Below the pieces are notes generated by a model, which was not told the DNA's origin, did not search any database, and saw nothing but the letters and a program-made list of their open reading frames with translations. Source: Advenella kashmirensis WT001 (GTDB taxonomy: Bacteria; Pseudomonadota; Gammaproteobacteria; Burkholderiales; Burkholderiaceae_B). From it: DNA of 64,000 nucleotides. The first letter of the stretch is position 1, and each line of letters begins with the position of its first letter. Positions 35,319-45,274 of this stretch are shown here, piece after piece. Where the stretch lies: positions 1,116,001 to 1,180,000 of the forward strand of contig NC_017964.1 in assembly GCF_000219915.2 (NCBI RefSeq). Direction: 5' to 3'. The position numbers and the translations under genes are program-made.

Positions 35319-38072
35319 GGGCGCACAGCATCCTGTTGAGCGTATGAATCTCGATACAAGGGGTAGCGCTTGGTATGCTCGGTGTAAATATTTTGGATCA
35401 AGGTTGTGTTATCCATGCGTACTTCGGAAATGTCGGCAGTGCAAAAGTTCGCATGACGCAGATCCGCGCCGCGCAAATCTGCCTTGGTCAAAATAGCGGA
35501 GGTGAAGTCGACCTGATTAAAAAGACTATCGCGTAGATCGGCGGATTTGAGCACGCAGTGATGCATATCGGCGCCAGTAAAGTCGGCGTTGCGCAGATCG
35601 GCCAGTGTCAGGTCGCAATACTGGAGCCTGGCCTTCTGGGCCTGGATGCCGTGCAGGACGGTGCCCTTGAAGCTGCACCCCTTTAGCGTGGTTTCCTGAA
35701 ATGCACAGCGGCGAATTTTCAGCTTGTATATGAACGAAACGCCATCAAGCCGCGCTTGCGAAAAGTTAATGGTGTCCATATCGCAGGCGACAAAACCGGC
35801 GCTTTTTTGTTGCGATTGTTCGAAATTCACATTGACCAGGGTCGTTTGCTGGAAGATGGTTTGCGAGAATCTTGCCTGGTAAAAGCTGCTATTTTCAAAG
35901 TGGCACTGCACGAAAATGGTTTTGTCGGCGCTGGAGGCATCAAAGCGACATGTCGAGAATCGTGCATGCATGTTGTTCAACACATCCTGCCACTGGGTTT
36001 GCCGGAAGTCGCAACGGGAAAATTCCGTTTTGTGCAGAATGACTTTTTTCAGTCTGGAGCCGGAAAAACTGCTTCTTTCAACTTGGGTTTCCCCCAGGTT
36101 AGTGCCGTTCAATTCGCAATCTGTAAAGCTTGCATCCTGGATAGAGGCTCTGCTGAGGATGACGTCTGTAAGATTGCAACGGTGAAAGACAGCACCGTTC
36201 AGATTGGCGCCGGATAAGTCCGAACCCGAGATGTCCGCATCGACAAATTCCAGGCTGGACAGATCTGCGCCAGCAAGATCCATGTCCTGAATGGACTGTC
36301 CGTCAGCATAACGTTGTTGGGCTTTGGTACGTTTTTTGTGGGCAACGTGGCTGTCGACAATGATTTTTCCGCCGATCAGGTGCGCCGAATATAGATTGAT
36401 TTTCCCCAGTTGCTTGCGTGCCTGCTCACGCTGCTGCTTCATGTCTTTCAGTTTTGCCGTCGTGTTATCTGGATCACCGTGCTGCTGCGACCATTTTTCC
36501 CAGTCGGCTTCGAGCTTTTCCTGCTGTTTCGTCAATTCTGCGAAGGCATCCTGCATTTTTTGACGATCTGCCGGAGCGGGCGAATCAATATGCCTGCCGA
36601 TTTCCTCAATCTGCGCAGCTTCCAGTGCAGGAGCGGCGGCTTCGGTGTCCTTCGATTCGGAGCGTTGCGGGTCGACGGCATTCAGTTCCGACAATTGTTG
36701 GCGCGCGCTTTGTTTTTGCGCTTCCAATTGCGCCATCGCATCGGCCTTGAGTTTTTGCATCCGTTCGTGCAATTCGGGCATATGCTCCGGATCCGCGGGA
36801 AATGGCGGGCCTACAAACTCAGGGACCAGCGCATTGAGCTCGTTGCGTTCACTGTCCGGTAAGTGCGCGCCATGTTTATCCAGAAATGCACGGATCTGCG
36901 CTCTCTTGCGCTGCTCTAATTTATGCGCGTTGTCCAGGAATGGGCTTTGCAACTGGGGCTTTGTATCCAGCCAGTCTCCCATGATGGACTTGGGAACCAG
37001 GTCGCGATCACGCAAGGTATACAGCGCCCGTTTCCATGTCATTGCGCTGGTCAAAAATCTCGCGGTAATAGGACTTGGTTTTTGGCTGGTCCGGCAGTTC
37101 CATGGCCGGCAGTATGGCCAACGCGTCTTCCGCGTAGGACTGTGCAACGGGCAACGCGCCATGATACATCAGAATAGCGTGCCGGATATTCGGCAAGAAC
37201 CATACTGTGGTCGGCCTCAGGTCGACCTCCAGGAACGCTTCGTGTTCCGGTTCACTGGCGCTGGAAATTTTCTGCAATACGAAGCATCTTGCCTTCCAGT
37301 CAGGCAGGTTGCCGCTCCAGCAATGTTGTTCGGGATGCATATTCCATATGCGAAACGATGAGCCTAAAGGCAAGCGATCGCGATCTGGCCAGCGCTGATC
37401 GGGTTCGGCTGCGTTGAACAGCCGAGGGTCCATATCGGGGAAGAATGCATTTATGTCGTTTTGCATCCATTCCTGGCTGAACGTACCTACCTGCGAGTAA
37501 CGGCGTGGGCGTGTCAAAAGGACCGGGCCGAAAGAGGCAGGAAGTATGACCTGATCCTGTCGCTGCATGGTGCTGGTGGGCGCCTCTACGTTGGGTAAGC
37601 GCCGCACCCAACTGCCATTGATCCACTCCCGATCGCGACCCTTGCCGCCCGGGTTTTCGGCAAAATCCGCACCCCCATATGCATGGCTCCAACTGACAGG
37701 CATTTCATCGAATGCTTGCGGTGAGGTCATGGTACCGTCCAGCCAGTAGCGCTCGCCGGAAACCAGCAAACTTTTTTCCAGTTTGTCTACCTGTACCCGT
37801 ATCGCGCAGCGCGTTTTATCCTGCTGATGCGCGGTATACGCCTTGCCGCTGACAAGAAATTCCGGTACAGGTTTTGGCAGGACGAGATCCAGAATACCTT
37901 CGCAATCCATATCCTGCAAAAGGTGGGTGGTCAGTTCGGCATCGGGCACGAGTTTCGGGGATTCGCCGTTGAAATCCACCAGCGCATAAACGACGATACC
38001 TAGATGGCTTTTTTCATGTAACCCGAACGGGCGGGTCAAGACACCCAGTCGCAGAGGTTTGACTGTTTTCAT
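35315..38072 (-). CDS. DUF2169 - pentapeptide-repeat fusion protein (frameshifted)
   Basis: About 918 residues once the frame is joined. Residues 1-345 are the DUF2169 domain (MKTVKPLRLGVLTRPFGLHE; PVSWSHAYGGADFAENPGG). Then follow a coiled-coil-like charged linker (HKLEQRKRAQIRAFLDKHGA; KQQREQARKQLGKIN) and, from about residue 620, pentapeptide repeats (DLAGADLSSLEFVDADISGS). The first frame ends at 37008 as AVYLA-stop, while the second continues as LYTLRDRDLVPKSIMGDWLD. A one-base change in the CCC run at 37027-37029 joins them. DUF2169 proteins are T6SS accessory proteins linked to vgrG. Confidence 0.85.
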
Positions 38073-38101
38073 TGTTGCTTATCGAACCACGTACGTGGGG
38101 A

Positions 38102-38755
38102 TCAACTCATGTGAATTTGATCGCCGTTGATTTTCATGACTTCCTGCGCGGTCAGCGTGGTATAGCCACCATGTACTCGGGTCAGTTTCTCTGCTTCGTA
38201 GTCGATGGTCTGCGCCCTTACGTGATCGACTTCCTTGACATGTCGGAAACAAAGGCGTGCCACGCTTTTGAAGCTGTCCGACATCAGTCCGATCACATTC
38301 GAAAACAAGTTAGTGCTACCGAGGACAGCGTCGAGTTTCTTTCCAAGATAGTTCATTTGGCCTATCTTCATGATTGCCGAATCGTTTTCCTGCTCATGGT
38401 TTGGGGAAGTCAGCTTTACCGCCTGATCGCTGTGGATATGTGTCAGCATGGCTGAATGCACTTTCACGGTACCCGCTTCGCTGCGGATCGTCATATCTCC
38501 TGTTACCGAGAGTGTGACCGTCGTGTTTTCAGGGCGCGCGATGATGGCGAGCAGAAAAACGCGATCGCGATCCGGGCCGCTGACCAGGACTTCATCCCCG
38601 ATTTGCGGTTCGACCAGACAACTGAGCGCCCGGGCGCAGTGCCAGTTGGCGCCATCGCACTGCACGGTACAAATGCCATTATCAATACTGAGGACGTGGC
38701 CCACGAGCTGTATCGGGTCGTAAGCCGGTAGTTGGGGACGGGTCACCAGCATCAA
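38102..38755 (-). CDS. DUF3540 T6SS accessory protein
   Basis: 217 residues. The N-terminal half forms short strands around CARALSCLVEPQIGDEVLVS (an OB-like fold), and the C-terminal half carries the FRHVKEVDHVRAQTIDYEAE segment typical of DUF3540. The gene lies 29 bases before the DUF2169 fusion gene on the same strand, the standard order DUF3540-DUF2169-pentapeptide repeat in vgrG clusters. The molecular role is not established; it resembles the OB region of VgrG and may interact with it. Confidence 0.82.
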   Translation of the reverse strand: MMLVTRPQLPAYDPIQLVGHVLSIDNGICTVQCDGANWHCARALSCLVEPQIGDEVLVSGPDRDRVFLLAIIARPENTTVTLSVTGDMTIRSEAGTVKVHSAMLTHIHSDQAVKLTSPNHEQENDSAIMKIGQMNYLGKKLDAVLGSTNLFSNVIGLMSDSFKSVARLCFRHVKEVDHVRAQTIDYEAEKLTRVHGGYTTLTAQEVMKINGDQIHMS

Positions 38756-38831
38756 TTGATTCCTGTTCGGGTAAATGGATAATCTCGTCTATTGTCGCAA
38801 AGCATTGCGACACCGATATGACAGTTTGATT

Positions 38832-39389
38832 TCACCATGCTTGTTGTTGTTCTTCACGAATGAATCGAGATAAAAAGCCCCAGTCCTGTTGCGAGGACTG
38901 CGGATCCAGTCCCAGTCGTAATTCGCGTCCATCGTCCAGAAATAGCACCGGCACCGCCTTGCCCTCCTGCAGGTCACGCAACTGGAGTGTGGAAACGGGT
39001 TCGGTGATTTTGTATTGTCGATGCTGCGCTTGCGGGTCGGACAAGATCAGGCGCAATACCGGCTTGCTGTTAATGACATGATGCGTGTCCTGTATGCTAA
39101 CCAGCAGCAAGCTGCGCATTTCGCTATTTTCCAGTACACGGGTGTTGCGCGTATTGTTCAGTTGCAGAGCGCGGTGCGATGCGCGTAATCCCAGACCAAA
39201 CAAAAGCGCTGCCAGTACAAGCGGCGCGCACAGGAGCAGGATGGGCGCGTAAACGGATTCCCCCGGATGAACGAGAACCGGATACATGCTTAGCAGGGAA
39301 AACGGGATTGCTGCGATGCCCAGCCAGATCATCCTGCTGGCGCGATACTGTAAACGTTCGATATGCGGTTTTTCGTCTGTCTTGTTCAT
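38832..39389 (-). CDS. Two-helix membrane protein, upstream end of the T6SS operon
   Basis: 185 residues. Two membrane helices (MIWLGIAAIPFSLLSMYPVL; YAPILLLCAPLVLAALLFGL) precede a soluble domain of about 110 residues (SLLLVSIQDTHHVINSKPVL; GKAVPVLFLDDGRELRLGLD). The soluble part can be laid beside that of the protein at 30298 with matching positions (VSI/VEDS...IN...VL; V.VLFLDD/VNVRYLKD). It is the first gene of the leftward T6SS accessory run. No family is recognised. Confidence 0.6.
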   Translation of the reverse strand: MNKTDEKPHIERLQYRASRMIWLGIAAIPFSLLSMYPVLVHPGESVYAPILLLCAPLVLAALLFGLGLRASHRALQLNNTRNTRVLENSEMRSLLLVSIQDTHHVINSKPVLRLILSDPQAQHRQYKITEPVSTLQLRDLQEGKAVPVLFLDDGRELRLGLDPQSSQQDWGFLSRFIREEQQQAW

Positions 39390-39721
39390 TTGCGGGTCAG
39401 CTGATTCTCGGGTGAGGTTTCTCGCGCGAGTAGCGGAGCTGGTTTTTTTAGACTAGAAATAACCCACTAAAATGACATCATGAAGACAATACTTATTTTT
39501 TACATTTTGCAAAATTTTAGGGTTCGGGCGGGCCAGGGGACGATGTGTCCGTGCCCGATCCGAGCCGCGTGGTGAACTCGCGTGCCACAGGATGCCGGTC
39601 GTTATGACGTATTCCTCCCCTGAAGTTGTCGTATCAGCCTTATTTTCGGCCCAGCGCTTTATGCGCATACTATGGCTGTAGACGACAGTGTCTGTCGCTC
39701 ACGAACTAACGGAGAATACAC
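39390..39721. other. Intergenic region, nothing recognised
   Basis: 332 bases between divergent genes, with an AT-rich stretch at 39440-39525. No supported gene or terminator. Confidence 0.4.
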
Positions 39722-40075
39722 ATGAAATATGTCGATGGTTTTGTTGCTGCGGTGCCGACTGCCAACCGCGAAGCGTACATTAAGCATGCCTCAGAGGCTG
39801 CAGAGGTTTTCAAGGAACTGGGCGCGTTAAGTGTTGTCGAGTGCTGGGGCGATGAGGTGCCGGACGGCAAAGTCACCTCTTTTCCCATGGCGGTGCAATG
39901 CAAGCCGGATGAAACCGTGGTGTTTGCCTGGATTACGTGGCCTTCCAAAGAGGTACATGACGAGGGCATGAAGAAAATGATGGAAGATCCGCGGATGCAG
40001 CCAGACGTGAATCCTATGCCTTTCGATGGCAAACGTTTGATATTCGGCGGATTTGTTCCGGTTGTTAACGTGTAG
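39722..40075 (+). CDS. DUF1428 (YbaA-like) protein
   Basis: 117 residues, beginning MKYVDGFVAAVPTANREAYI, the invariant DUF1428 start, with VVECWGDEVPDGKVTSFPMA and DPRMQPDVNPMPFDGKRLIF later. This is a ferredoxin-like alpha/beta-barrel dimer family (DABB type) with no assigned reaction. The length is exactly as expected. A GGAG site precedes the ATG. Single-gene unit. Confidence 0.92.
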   Translation: MKYVDGFVAAVPTANREAYIKHASEAAEVFKELGALSVVECWGDEVPDGKVTSFPMAVQCKPDETVVFAWITWPSKEVHDEGMKKMMEDPRMQPDVNPMPFDGKRLIFGGFVPVVNV

Positions 40076-40353
40076 GTTTGCCAGGCGCGTCGGTATGGCG
40101 CGCTGCAATGGTCCTCTTTGCCGTTGCTGCCTCCATGCAATAGCGCGGCCCGGCAAGGCCCATCGCGATATCATCAGAAACCGGCACGGTGCGATTGCGC
40201 TGTGGTCGGTTTTCTGCCCGTAATCGCCCCCGCTATGTGACACAGCGGCGGGTAGCCTATAAAATACCAGATACTTAATCCTGCCTGGTGTCTGCGTTTC
40301 TGCCAATGGTTGGTCATGCAGCGCAATCGGGCAATCTGTCTGGATATTGCATT

Positions 40354-40638
40354 ATGAGAAAAACCCTGTTGTTGCTTGCCGGCTCATGCTCGCTGCTGGC
40401 TGCATGCGCCGCTCCGCCGGTTGTAGCTCCGTTGACCGAATCACAATTGCAATCGATGAGCTGCCGGCAGATCGGACGCGAAACCGATAAACTGAATCTG
40501 CAGGTAGATCAATTGCGCGGCAACGACGCTGTATTCGGACCGGACGAGAGCCAGAAGCAGGCCGCCATCTCTGCAGCGGAGTTCCGCCTGCAGCAATTAC
40601 GAACGCAAAGTGTCAGAAAGCTTTGCACGTTCGGCTAA
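40354..40638 (+). CDS. Small lipoprotein
   Basis: 94 residues from the ATG at 40354; the open frame starts earlier but the signal peptide begins here. The lipobox SLLAAC predicts lipidation. The mature protein (PLTESQLQSMSCRQIGRETD) is helical with a cysteine near each end of the helical region. No family is recognised. It lies 13 bases before another small lipoprotein gene and probably forms an operon with it. Confidence 0.7.
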   Translation: MRKTLLLLAGSCSLLAACAAPPVVAPLTESQLQSMSCRQIGRETDKLNLQVDQLRGNDAVFGPDESQKQAAISAAEFRLQQLRTQSVRKLCTFG

Positions 40639-40651
40639 AAACAGGATAGTC

Positions 40652-40878
40652 ATGTTTAAAAATACGGCAGGGCGCGCGATAGGTATCATGGCGCTGGGGT
40701 TGATCGCAGCATGTTCAACCGGCACTGATCATTCAAAAAATGCAGAATGCGGACGCATCAATTCACGCATCATGATGGCGCCGGCGCTGGAGCAGGGGAC
40801 AATTTCCTGTCCCGCAACAGTGCGGACCAGCGTGCCGATGCGCATCGCGAAAGAGCGCGTCGCATGGGCTGCGACTGA
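40652..40878 (+). CDS. Small lipoprotein (frameshifted C-terminus)
   Basis: The ATG at 40652 opens a signal peptide with lipobox LGLIAAC. As written, the frame runs to 40933 with an unlikely end. Adding one G to GGGG at 40795-40798 switches to a frame reading GDNFLSRNSADQRADAHRER and ending RARRMGCD at 40878, giving a 75-residue lipoprotein with a more natural helical tail and a final cysteine like its neighbour. I think the shorter, repaired form is correct. Function unknown. Confidence 0.6.
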
Positions 40879-40978
40879 TTGCAGACCCGGCATCGTCCAC
40901 CATGGGGCGGCGGCCACAGCCATTACAGCATAGCACAGCGTGAGGCCAGCCGCAGCCTGCTGAACCGGAGCCTCAGAG

Positions 40979-41338
40979 ATGAACCCACAGGACAAAAACG
41001 GCAAACTTGATTACATCGAGTTCACCGTCAGTGACATTGCCCGCAGCTGCAAATTCTATGCGAGTGCCTTTGGCTGGTCCTTCAAGGACTATGGGCCGCA
41101 TTACTGTGAATTTACCGACGGGCGCTTTACCGGGGGCTTTGCTCAGGGCGAGCCGGTAAGCCCAGGCGGTGCGCTGGTCATTCTATATGCAGATAATCTG
41201 GCGCATATGCAGGCGCGCATCGAGCGTGCAGGGGGGCGGATTATCAAACCCGTCTTCGCATTTCCTGGCGGTCGGCGCTTTCACTTTGCCGACCCGGATG
41301 GCCATGAGCTTGCTGTGTGGTCAGATCAACAGGATTAA
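40979..41338 (+). CDS. VOC (glyoxalase/bleomycin resistance-like) family protein
   Basis: 119 residues with the two-beta-alpha-beta-module layout: [20 protein letters not shown] at the start and [17 protein letters not shown] at the end, where the glutamate is a metal ligand of the fold. The first metal position, often histidine, is tyrosine/glutamate here, so catalysis is uncertain. Function is not predictable. The gene is convergent with rnhA, with stop codons overlapping. Confidence 0.85.
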   Translation: MNPQDKNGKLDYIEFTVSDIARSCKFYASAFGWSFKDYGPHYCEFTDGRFTGGFAQGEPVSPGGALVILYADNLAHMQARIERAGGRIIKPVFAFPGGRRFHFADPDGHELAVWSDQQD

Positions 41339-41799
41339 GCCTGTACTGATTGTTTCTGTTTCCTGACCAGGTCCACACCCTGGTTGGCCAGGGCATCTGC
41401 CCGTTCGTTGCCCGGGTCGCCGGCATGGCCTTTGACCCACTTCCAGGTGACATCATGCCTGGCAACCTGTTCATTGAGCAACAGCCACAAATCGACGTTT
41501 TTTACCGGTTTTTTATCGGCCGTCTTCCAGTTGCGCGCCTGCCAGCCCGCCATCCATTCGCAGATTCCCTTTTGTACGTATTGTGAGTCCACATGCAGGG
41601 TGACGTTGCAACTGCGTTTGAGTGCCCGCAAGGCTTCGACGACGGCCATCATTTCCATGCGATTGTTGGTGGTTTGCGCCTCGCCGCCGAAAAGGGTTTT
41701 TTCATGCGGCCCCTGGCGCAGCAGTACGCCCCAGCCGCCGGGGCCGGGGTTGCCCTTGCAGGCGCCGTCTGTCCAGATATTGACTTGTGGTTTATCCAT
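41335..41799 (-). CDS. rnhA: Ribonuclease HI
   Basis: 154 residues from the ATG at 41799, matching the 155-residue E. coli enzyme; an in-frame upstream ATG would add a nine-residue unlikely extension. The four acidic catalytic residues are visible: D in [16 protein letters not shown] in [14 protein letters not shown] in LHVDSQYV and D in GNERADALA, with the handle region KGHAGDP. The enzyme cuts RNA in RNA-DNA hybrids. It overlaps the methyltransferase gene by eight bases, an arrangement found in related betaproteobacteria. Confidence 0.96.
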   Translation of the reverse strand: MDKPQVNIWTDGACKGNPGPGGWGVLLRQGPHEKTLFGGEAQTTNNRMEMMAVVEALRALKRSCNVTLHVDSQYVQKGICEWMAGWQARNWKTADKKPVKNVDLWLLLNEQVARHDVTWKWVKGHAGDPGNERADALANQGVDLVRKQKQSVQA

Positions 41800-42580
41800 G
41801 AGGTTCTTTAAAAAGCTGACGTACATCGCGGCGGGATATGGCGGCTTCGCCGCGGGCGAATTTTTTCTTTTTCTTGCCTTTCCAGGAGGGGCCGATCAGC
41901 GTCATTCCGTGGGCACGCTTGACTGCGGCCAGCAAGTATACGGCGCCTGCGACGGGCCACCATCGATCGCCTGCCTGGTTCATGAAATTCCACCGGTTCA
42001 GCCACCGCTCCGTATGGCAGGCGGGAGTGTAACAGCCAAAGTAGCCCCGGTCTACCTCGAATGACAGCAGTTTCATCCAATCTTTCAGACGCGTGACCGA
42101 TACCTGGCGCGAGGCGGCCACCGGCATCCACGGCTTGCGCAGCGGCATGCGCGAGCGCAGGCCCCACAGGCTCCAGGGATTGAATCCGGAGATAATCAGA
42201 CGGCCTTCGTGTACCAATACCCGCTCGGCTTCACGCAGGACCAGATGCGGGTTGTCGGCGCATTCCAGAATATGAGGCAGGATCAGCAAATCGATGGAAT
42301 TGGAGGCCAGCGGAAGGGCGTCCAGCTGCGCCTGGACAAATCGGGTATTGGGGTAGTGGGTGCAATTGTTAAAGCTGTCATCTGTCAGAATGATTTTGGT
42401 GCGCATTCTGTTATGATGCAAAAAATTCCAGTCAGGCAGACCGACCTGGACCGCGTTGAATCCAAAAGAGTCGGCCACAATCTGATCAAATTTTGATGAT
42501 TCCCATTGTATGACGCGCTGGCCAGGGTCTGTATTGAACCAATCTGCCAGATTGATGATTCGCGAATGGATTTGTTTCAC
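41792..42580 (-). CDS. Class I SAM-dependent methyltransferase-like protein
   Basis: 262 residues. The central part matches a methyltransferase fold: [31 protein letters not shown], then [20 protein letters not shown]. The first glycine-rich SAM motif is poor ([12 protein letters not shown]), so SAM binding may be altered. The family is located next to rnhA and divergent from gloB in many betaproteobacteria. The substrate is unknown. The C-terminus is strongly basic ([13 protein letters not shown]). Confidence 0.82.
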   Translation of the reverse strand: MKQIHSRIINLADWFNTDPGQRVIQWESSKFDQIVADSFGFNAVQVGLPDWNFLHHNRMRTKIILTDDSFNNCTHYPNTRFVQAQLDALPLASNSIDLLILPHILECADNPHLVLREAERVLVHEGRLIISGFNPWSLWGLRSRMPLRKPWMPVAASRQVSVTRLKDWMKLLSFEVDRGYFGCYTPACHTERWLNRWNFMNQAGDRWWPVAGAVYLLAAVKRAHGMTLIGPSWKGKKKKKFARGEAAISRRDVRQLFKEPHG

Positions 42581-42626
42581 TGATTCCTCGGTATAAATGC
42601 GGCGCCTTAAGTAAAGAGACTATCTG

Positions 42627-43403
42627 ATGACTATAAAAATCTGGCCGATCAGCGCGTTCAGCGACAATTATATCTGGGCAATTGTACAGGCTGATCAGGC
42701 GGTTGTCGTTGATCCTGGTGACGCGGCCCCGGTGCTGGCTTACCTGCGCGATCAAGGGTTAACCCTGAGCAATATTCTCCTTACCCATCATCATGCCGAT
42801 CATGTCGGCGGCGTAGCCGAGCTGGTCCAACGTACCGGCGCCACGGTTTATGGCCCGCCGGGCCCCGATATTCCCTGTCGCGATGTCCAGCTCAGGGAAG
42901 GAGATCAGGTCAATCTGGGTATATTTGGGCAGTTTACCGTTTTGGAAGTTCCGGGCCATACGCTGGATCATATTGCCTACTTCGGGCAGGTCGATGAGCG
43001 AAATGTGCTGTTCTGCGGCGACACGCTGTTCGCGACAGGCTGTGGCAGGCTATTTGAAGGAAATTCTAGACAAATGCAACAAAGCCTTGATAAATTTAGA
43101 AAATTGCCTCACAATACGTCCGTCTATTGTGCTCACGAATACACCTTGGGCAACATCCGCTGGGCACGTACCGTCGATCCGCACAACCCTGATCTGGAGC
43201 AATGGCAGCGCGAAGCAGAAACATTGCGCAACAACAATCAGGCTACCGTTCCAACATCGCTGGAACACGAACTCAAAACCAATCCTTTCATGCGAACGGA
43301 TGAACCGGTTGTCATAACAGCAGCCGAACAGCATGTTGGTCATTCTTTGGACCACCCCGAGAATGTGCTTGAAGTATTACGTGAGTGGAAAAACCAATTC
43401 TGA
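42627..43403 (+). CDS. gloB: Hydroxyacylglutathione hydrolase (glyoxalase II)
   Basis: 258 residues. The metallo-beta-lactamase motif is LLTHHHADHVGG near residue 52. Further metal ligands lie in VPGHTLDHIAYF and FCGDTLFATGCGRLFEG, and the substrate-binding C-terminal segment includes VYCAHEYTLGNIRWA. The enzyme hydrolyses S-D-lactoylglutathione to lactate and glutathione in methylglyoxal detoxification. It is divergent from the methyltransferase gene and ten bases upstream of mltD. Confidence 0.96.
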   Translation: MTIKIWPISAFSDNYIWAIVQADQAVVVDPGDAAPVLAYLRDQGLTLSNILLTHHHADHVGGVAELVQRTGATVYGPPGPDIPCRDVQLREGDQVNLGIFGQFTVLEVPGHTLDHIAYFGQVDERNVLFCGDTLFATGCGRLFEGNSRQMQQSLDKFRKLPHNTSVYCAHEYTLGNIRWARTVDPHNPDLEQWQREAETLRNNNQATVPTSLEHELKTNPFMRTDEPVVITAAEQHVGHSLDHPENVLEVLREWKNQF

Positions 43404-43413
43404 GACTGCCAAG

Positions 43414-45168
43414 ATGAACTTAGTACGATTTTTTCTGGTGGGTTGTGTCGTCGCGCTGACCGGCTGCGCTTCTTCCGGCGGGGGCAAATACAGCGAGACG
43501 GTCAACTACCACGGCCCCAATCGCGATGTCTGGGACCGCGTGCGCAAAGGGTTCGATATGCCCACCCTGCAGGATGAAAAAGTCGCTTACTGGACCAATT
43601 ACTACGCTGCCCGCCCGGGTTCAGTCCAGACCATGGCGTCCCGCTCCGGCAAGTATATCTATCACATTACCAAAGAGCTCGAAAAACGCAATATGCCCAC
43701 CGAACTGGCCTTGTTGCCGTTTGTAGAGAGTGCATACAATGCCACGGCATTGTCCCGCTCACGGGCGGCAGGACTGTGGCAGTTCATTCCCAGTACTGGT
43801 ACGCACTACAAGCTGAAACAGGACTGGTGGAAAGACGATCGTCGCGATCCGGTGGAATCGACGCGCGCGGCGCTCGATTATCTGTCTTATCTTTATACCT
43901 TCCAGGGTAACGACTGGCATTTGGCGCTGGCTTCGTACAACTGGGGTGAGGGTGCCGTCAAGCGCGCCAGAGCCCGGGCCGGTGGCGGTGGCTATCTGGA
44001 CCTGAGGATGCCTTCGGAAACCCGTAATTACGTACCCAAGCTGATGGCCATCCGCAATATTGTGGCCAATCCGGCCAAGTATGGCATCACGTTGCCAGCC
44101 ATTCCGGACAAACCGTATTTCGAGAAAGTGCGGCGCACCAAGGATATTGACGTGGCAGTGATGGCGCGGCTGGCTGGTATTTCCGTGACCGATTTCAAGG
44201 AACTGAACCCATCGTTCAATCGTCCGACGCTATTGGCACAGCATGACCCCAATATTCTTCTGCCGGTTTCGGCAGTAAAAACCTACAAGAAGAACCTGGC
44301 CAATTACACAGGTCCGCTGGCTACCTATAAAGGTTACCAGCCGGCACCGGGTGAATCGCTGGCGTCCATCGCCCAGGCGCATGGCATTTCTCTGAGCAAG
44401 CTCAAATCGCTCAACGGCTATTCGTCGCGCCAGAGCGTTGCACTATCCTCAAGGACACTGATGTTGCCGGTACAGCGTGATTTTGACACCGACTCCATTG
44501 TTCCTCGCGGCCTGCCGCCAACGGCGCCTGATGGCAACCGACGCGATTCCGACAGCATGCTGGCAGACAATACGTCGCCACCCGTATCACCGGCCGCGCC
44601 CACTCCTGTGGTCGAGCCGCGCGCTTATGCAGCCAATGCGCCCACATCGACACTACGCCAGACATCCGGTGCTTCGGCTGGCGTACGCCAGGTAGCAAGC
44701 AATACACGCAATACATCCGGGGCGACACCGCGCGCGGTCGTATGGGACACGGGCGGCAATCAGCCTGCGCCGCGTAACGCGCCTGCTGCGACTGACGATC
44801 CGCTGGCCGCGCTGGTTGCCCAGAACGAGGCCGGCACGCCTTCCGTCAATCGTGAATCATTACGTTATGTTGCCCAGGCTGCGCCAGCAGGATATCAGGG
44901 TGCAGTACGTCCGGCTACCGCCACAGTGCGCGCGCCAGCGCTGGCCCAGCAGGCTGCACCGGCAGTTCGCGCAGCTGCCTACCGTCCCCGTGCAGCAACG
45001 ACAGCACGACCACCCGAGCACTTTGTCACACAGGGCGAAACCCTATACTCGCTGGCTAAACGCTACGGTACAACGGTTGACGATCTGAAGGCACTGAACA
45101 ATATCGGTGCCGAGGGACTCAAGGCGGGCTTGCGTCTGAGACTGCCAGGAACGGCAATCCGCGGTTAA
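43414..45168 (+). CDS. mltD: Membrane-bound lytic murein transglycosylase D-like
   Basis: 584 residues from the ATG at 43414. The lipobox VVALTGC predicts an outer-membrane lipoprotein. The SLT domain at about 85-230 has the catalytic glutamate in [10 protein letters not shown] and the [12 protein letters not shown] and [10 protein letters not shown] motifs. Two LysM peptidoglycan-binding domains follow: one near 305-350 ([19 protein letters not shown]) and one at the C-terminus near 535-580 ([19 protein letters not shown]), joined by a long Pro/Ala/Thr-rich linker. It cleaves peptidoglycan glycan strands. A perfect terminator follows. Confidence 0.94.
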   Translation: MNLVRFFLVGCVVALTGCASSGGGKYSETVNYHGPNRDVWDRVRKGFDMPTLQDEKVAYWTNYYAARPGSVQTMASRSGKYIYHITKELEKRNMPTELALLPFVESAYNATALSRSRAAGLWQFIPSTGTHYKLKQDWWKDDRRDPVESTRAALDYLSYLYTFQGNDWHLALASYNWGEGAVKRARARAGGGGYLDLRMPSETRNYVPKLMAIRNIVANPAKYGITLPAIPDKPYFEKVRRTKDIDVAVMARLAGISVTDFKELNPSFNRPTLLAQHDPNILLPVSAVKTYKKNLANYTGPLATYKGYQPAPGESLASIAQAHGISLSKLKSLNGYSSRQSVALSSRTLMLPVQRDFDTDSIVPRGLPPTAPDGNRRDSDSMLADNTSPPVSPAAPTPVVEPRAYAANAPTSTLRQTSGASAGVRQVASNTRNTSGATPRAVVWDTGGNQPAPRNAPAATDDPLAALVAQNEAGTPSVNRESLRYVAQAAPAGYQGAVRPATATVRAPALAQQAAPAVRAAAYRPRAATTARPPEHFVTQGETLYSLAKRYGTTVDDLKALNNIGAEGLKAGLRLRLPGTAIRG

Positions 45169-45206
45169 TTGCCGGGAACCCACGCGACTAAATCTTCCCG
45201 AATCAC

Positions 45207-45238
45207 TGCGCAATGCCTTTGCATTGCGCATTTTTTTT
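45207..45238 (+). terminator. Rho-independent terminator of mltD
   Basis: A 10-base perfect stem (TGCGCAATGC 45207-45216, loop CTTT, GCATTGCGCA 45221-45230) is followed by eight T residues. The T tract runs directly into the fabI -10 box. Confidence 0.95.
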
Positions 45239-45243
45239 ATAAT
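45238..45243 (+). promoter_or_regulatory. -10 element (TATAAT) of fabI
   Basis: A perfect TATAAT begins at the last T of the mltD terminator and lies 31 bases before the fabI ATG. Its -35 region would fall within the terminator hairpin; no strong -35 is seen there. Confidence 0.5.
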
Positions 45244-45274
45244 GGCCATCATTGAAAAACAATTAGGACAGCAA

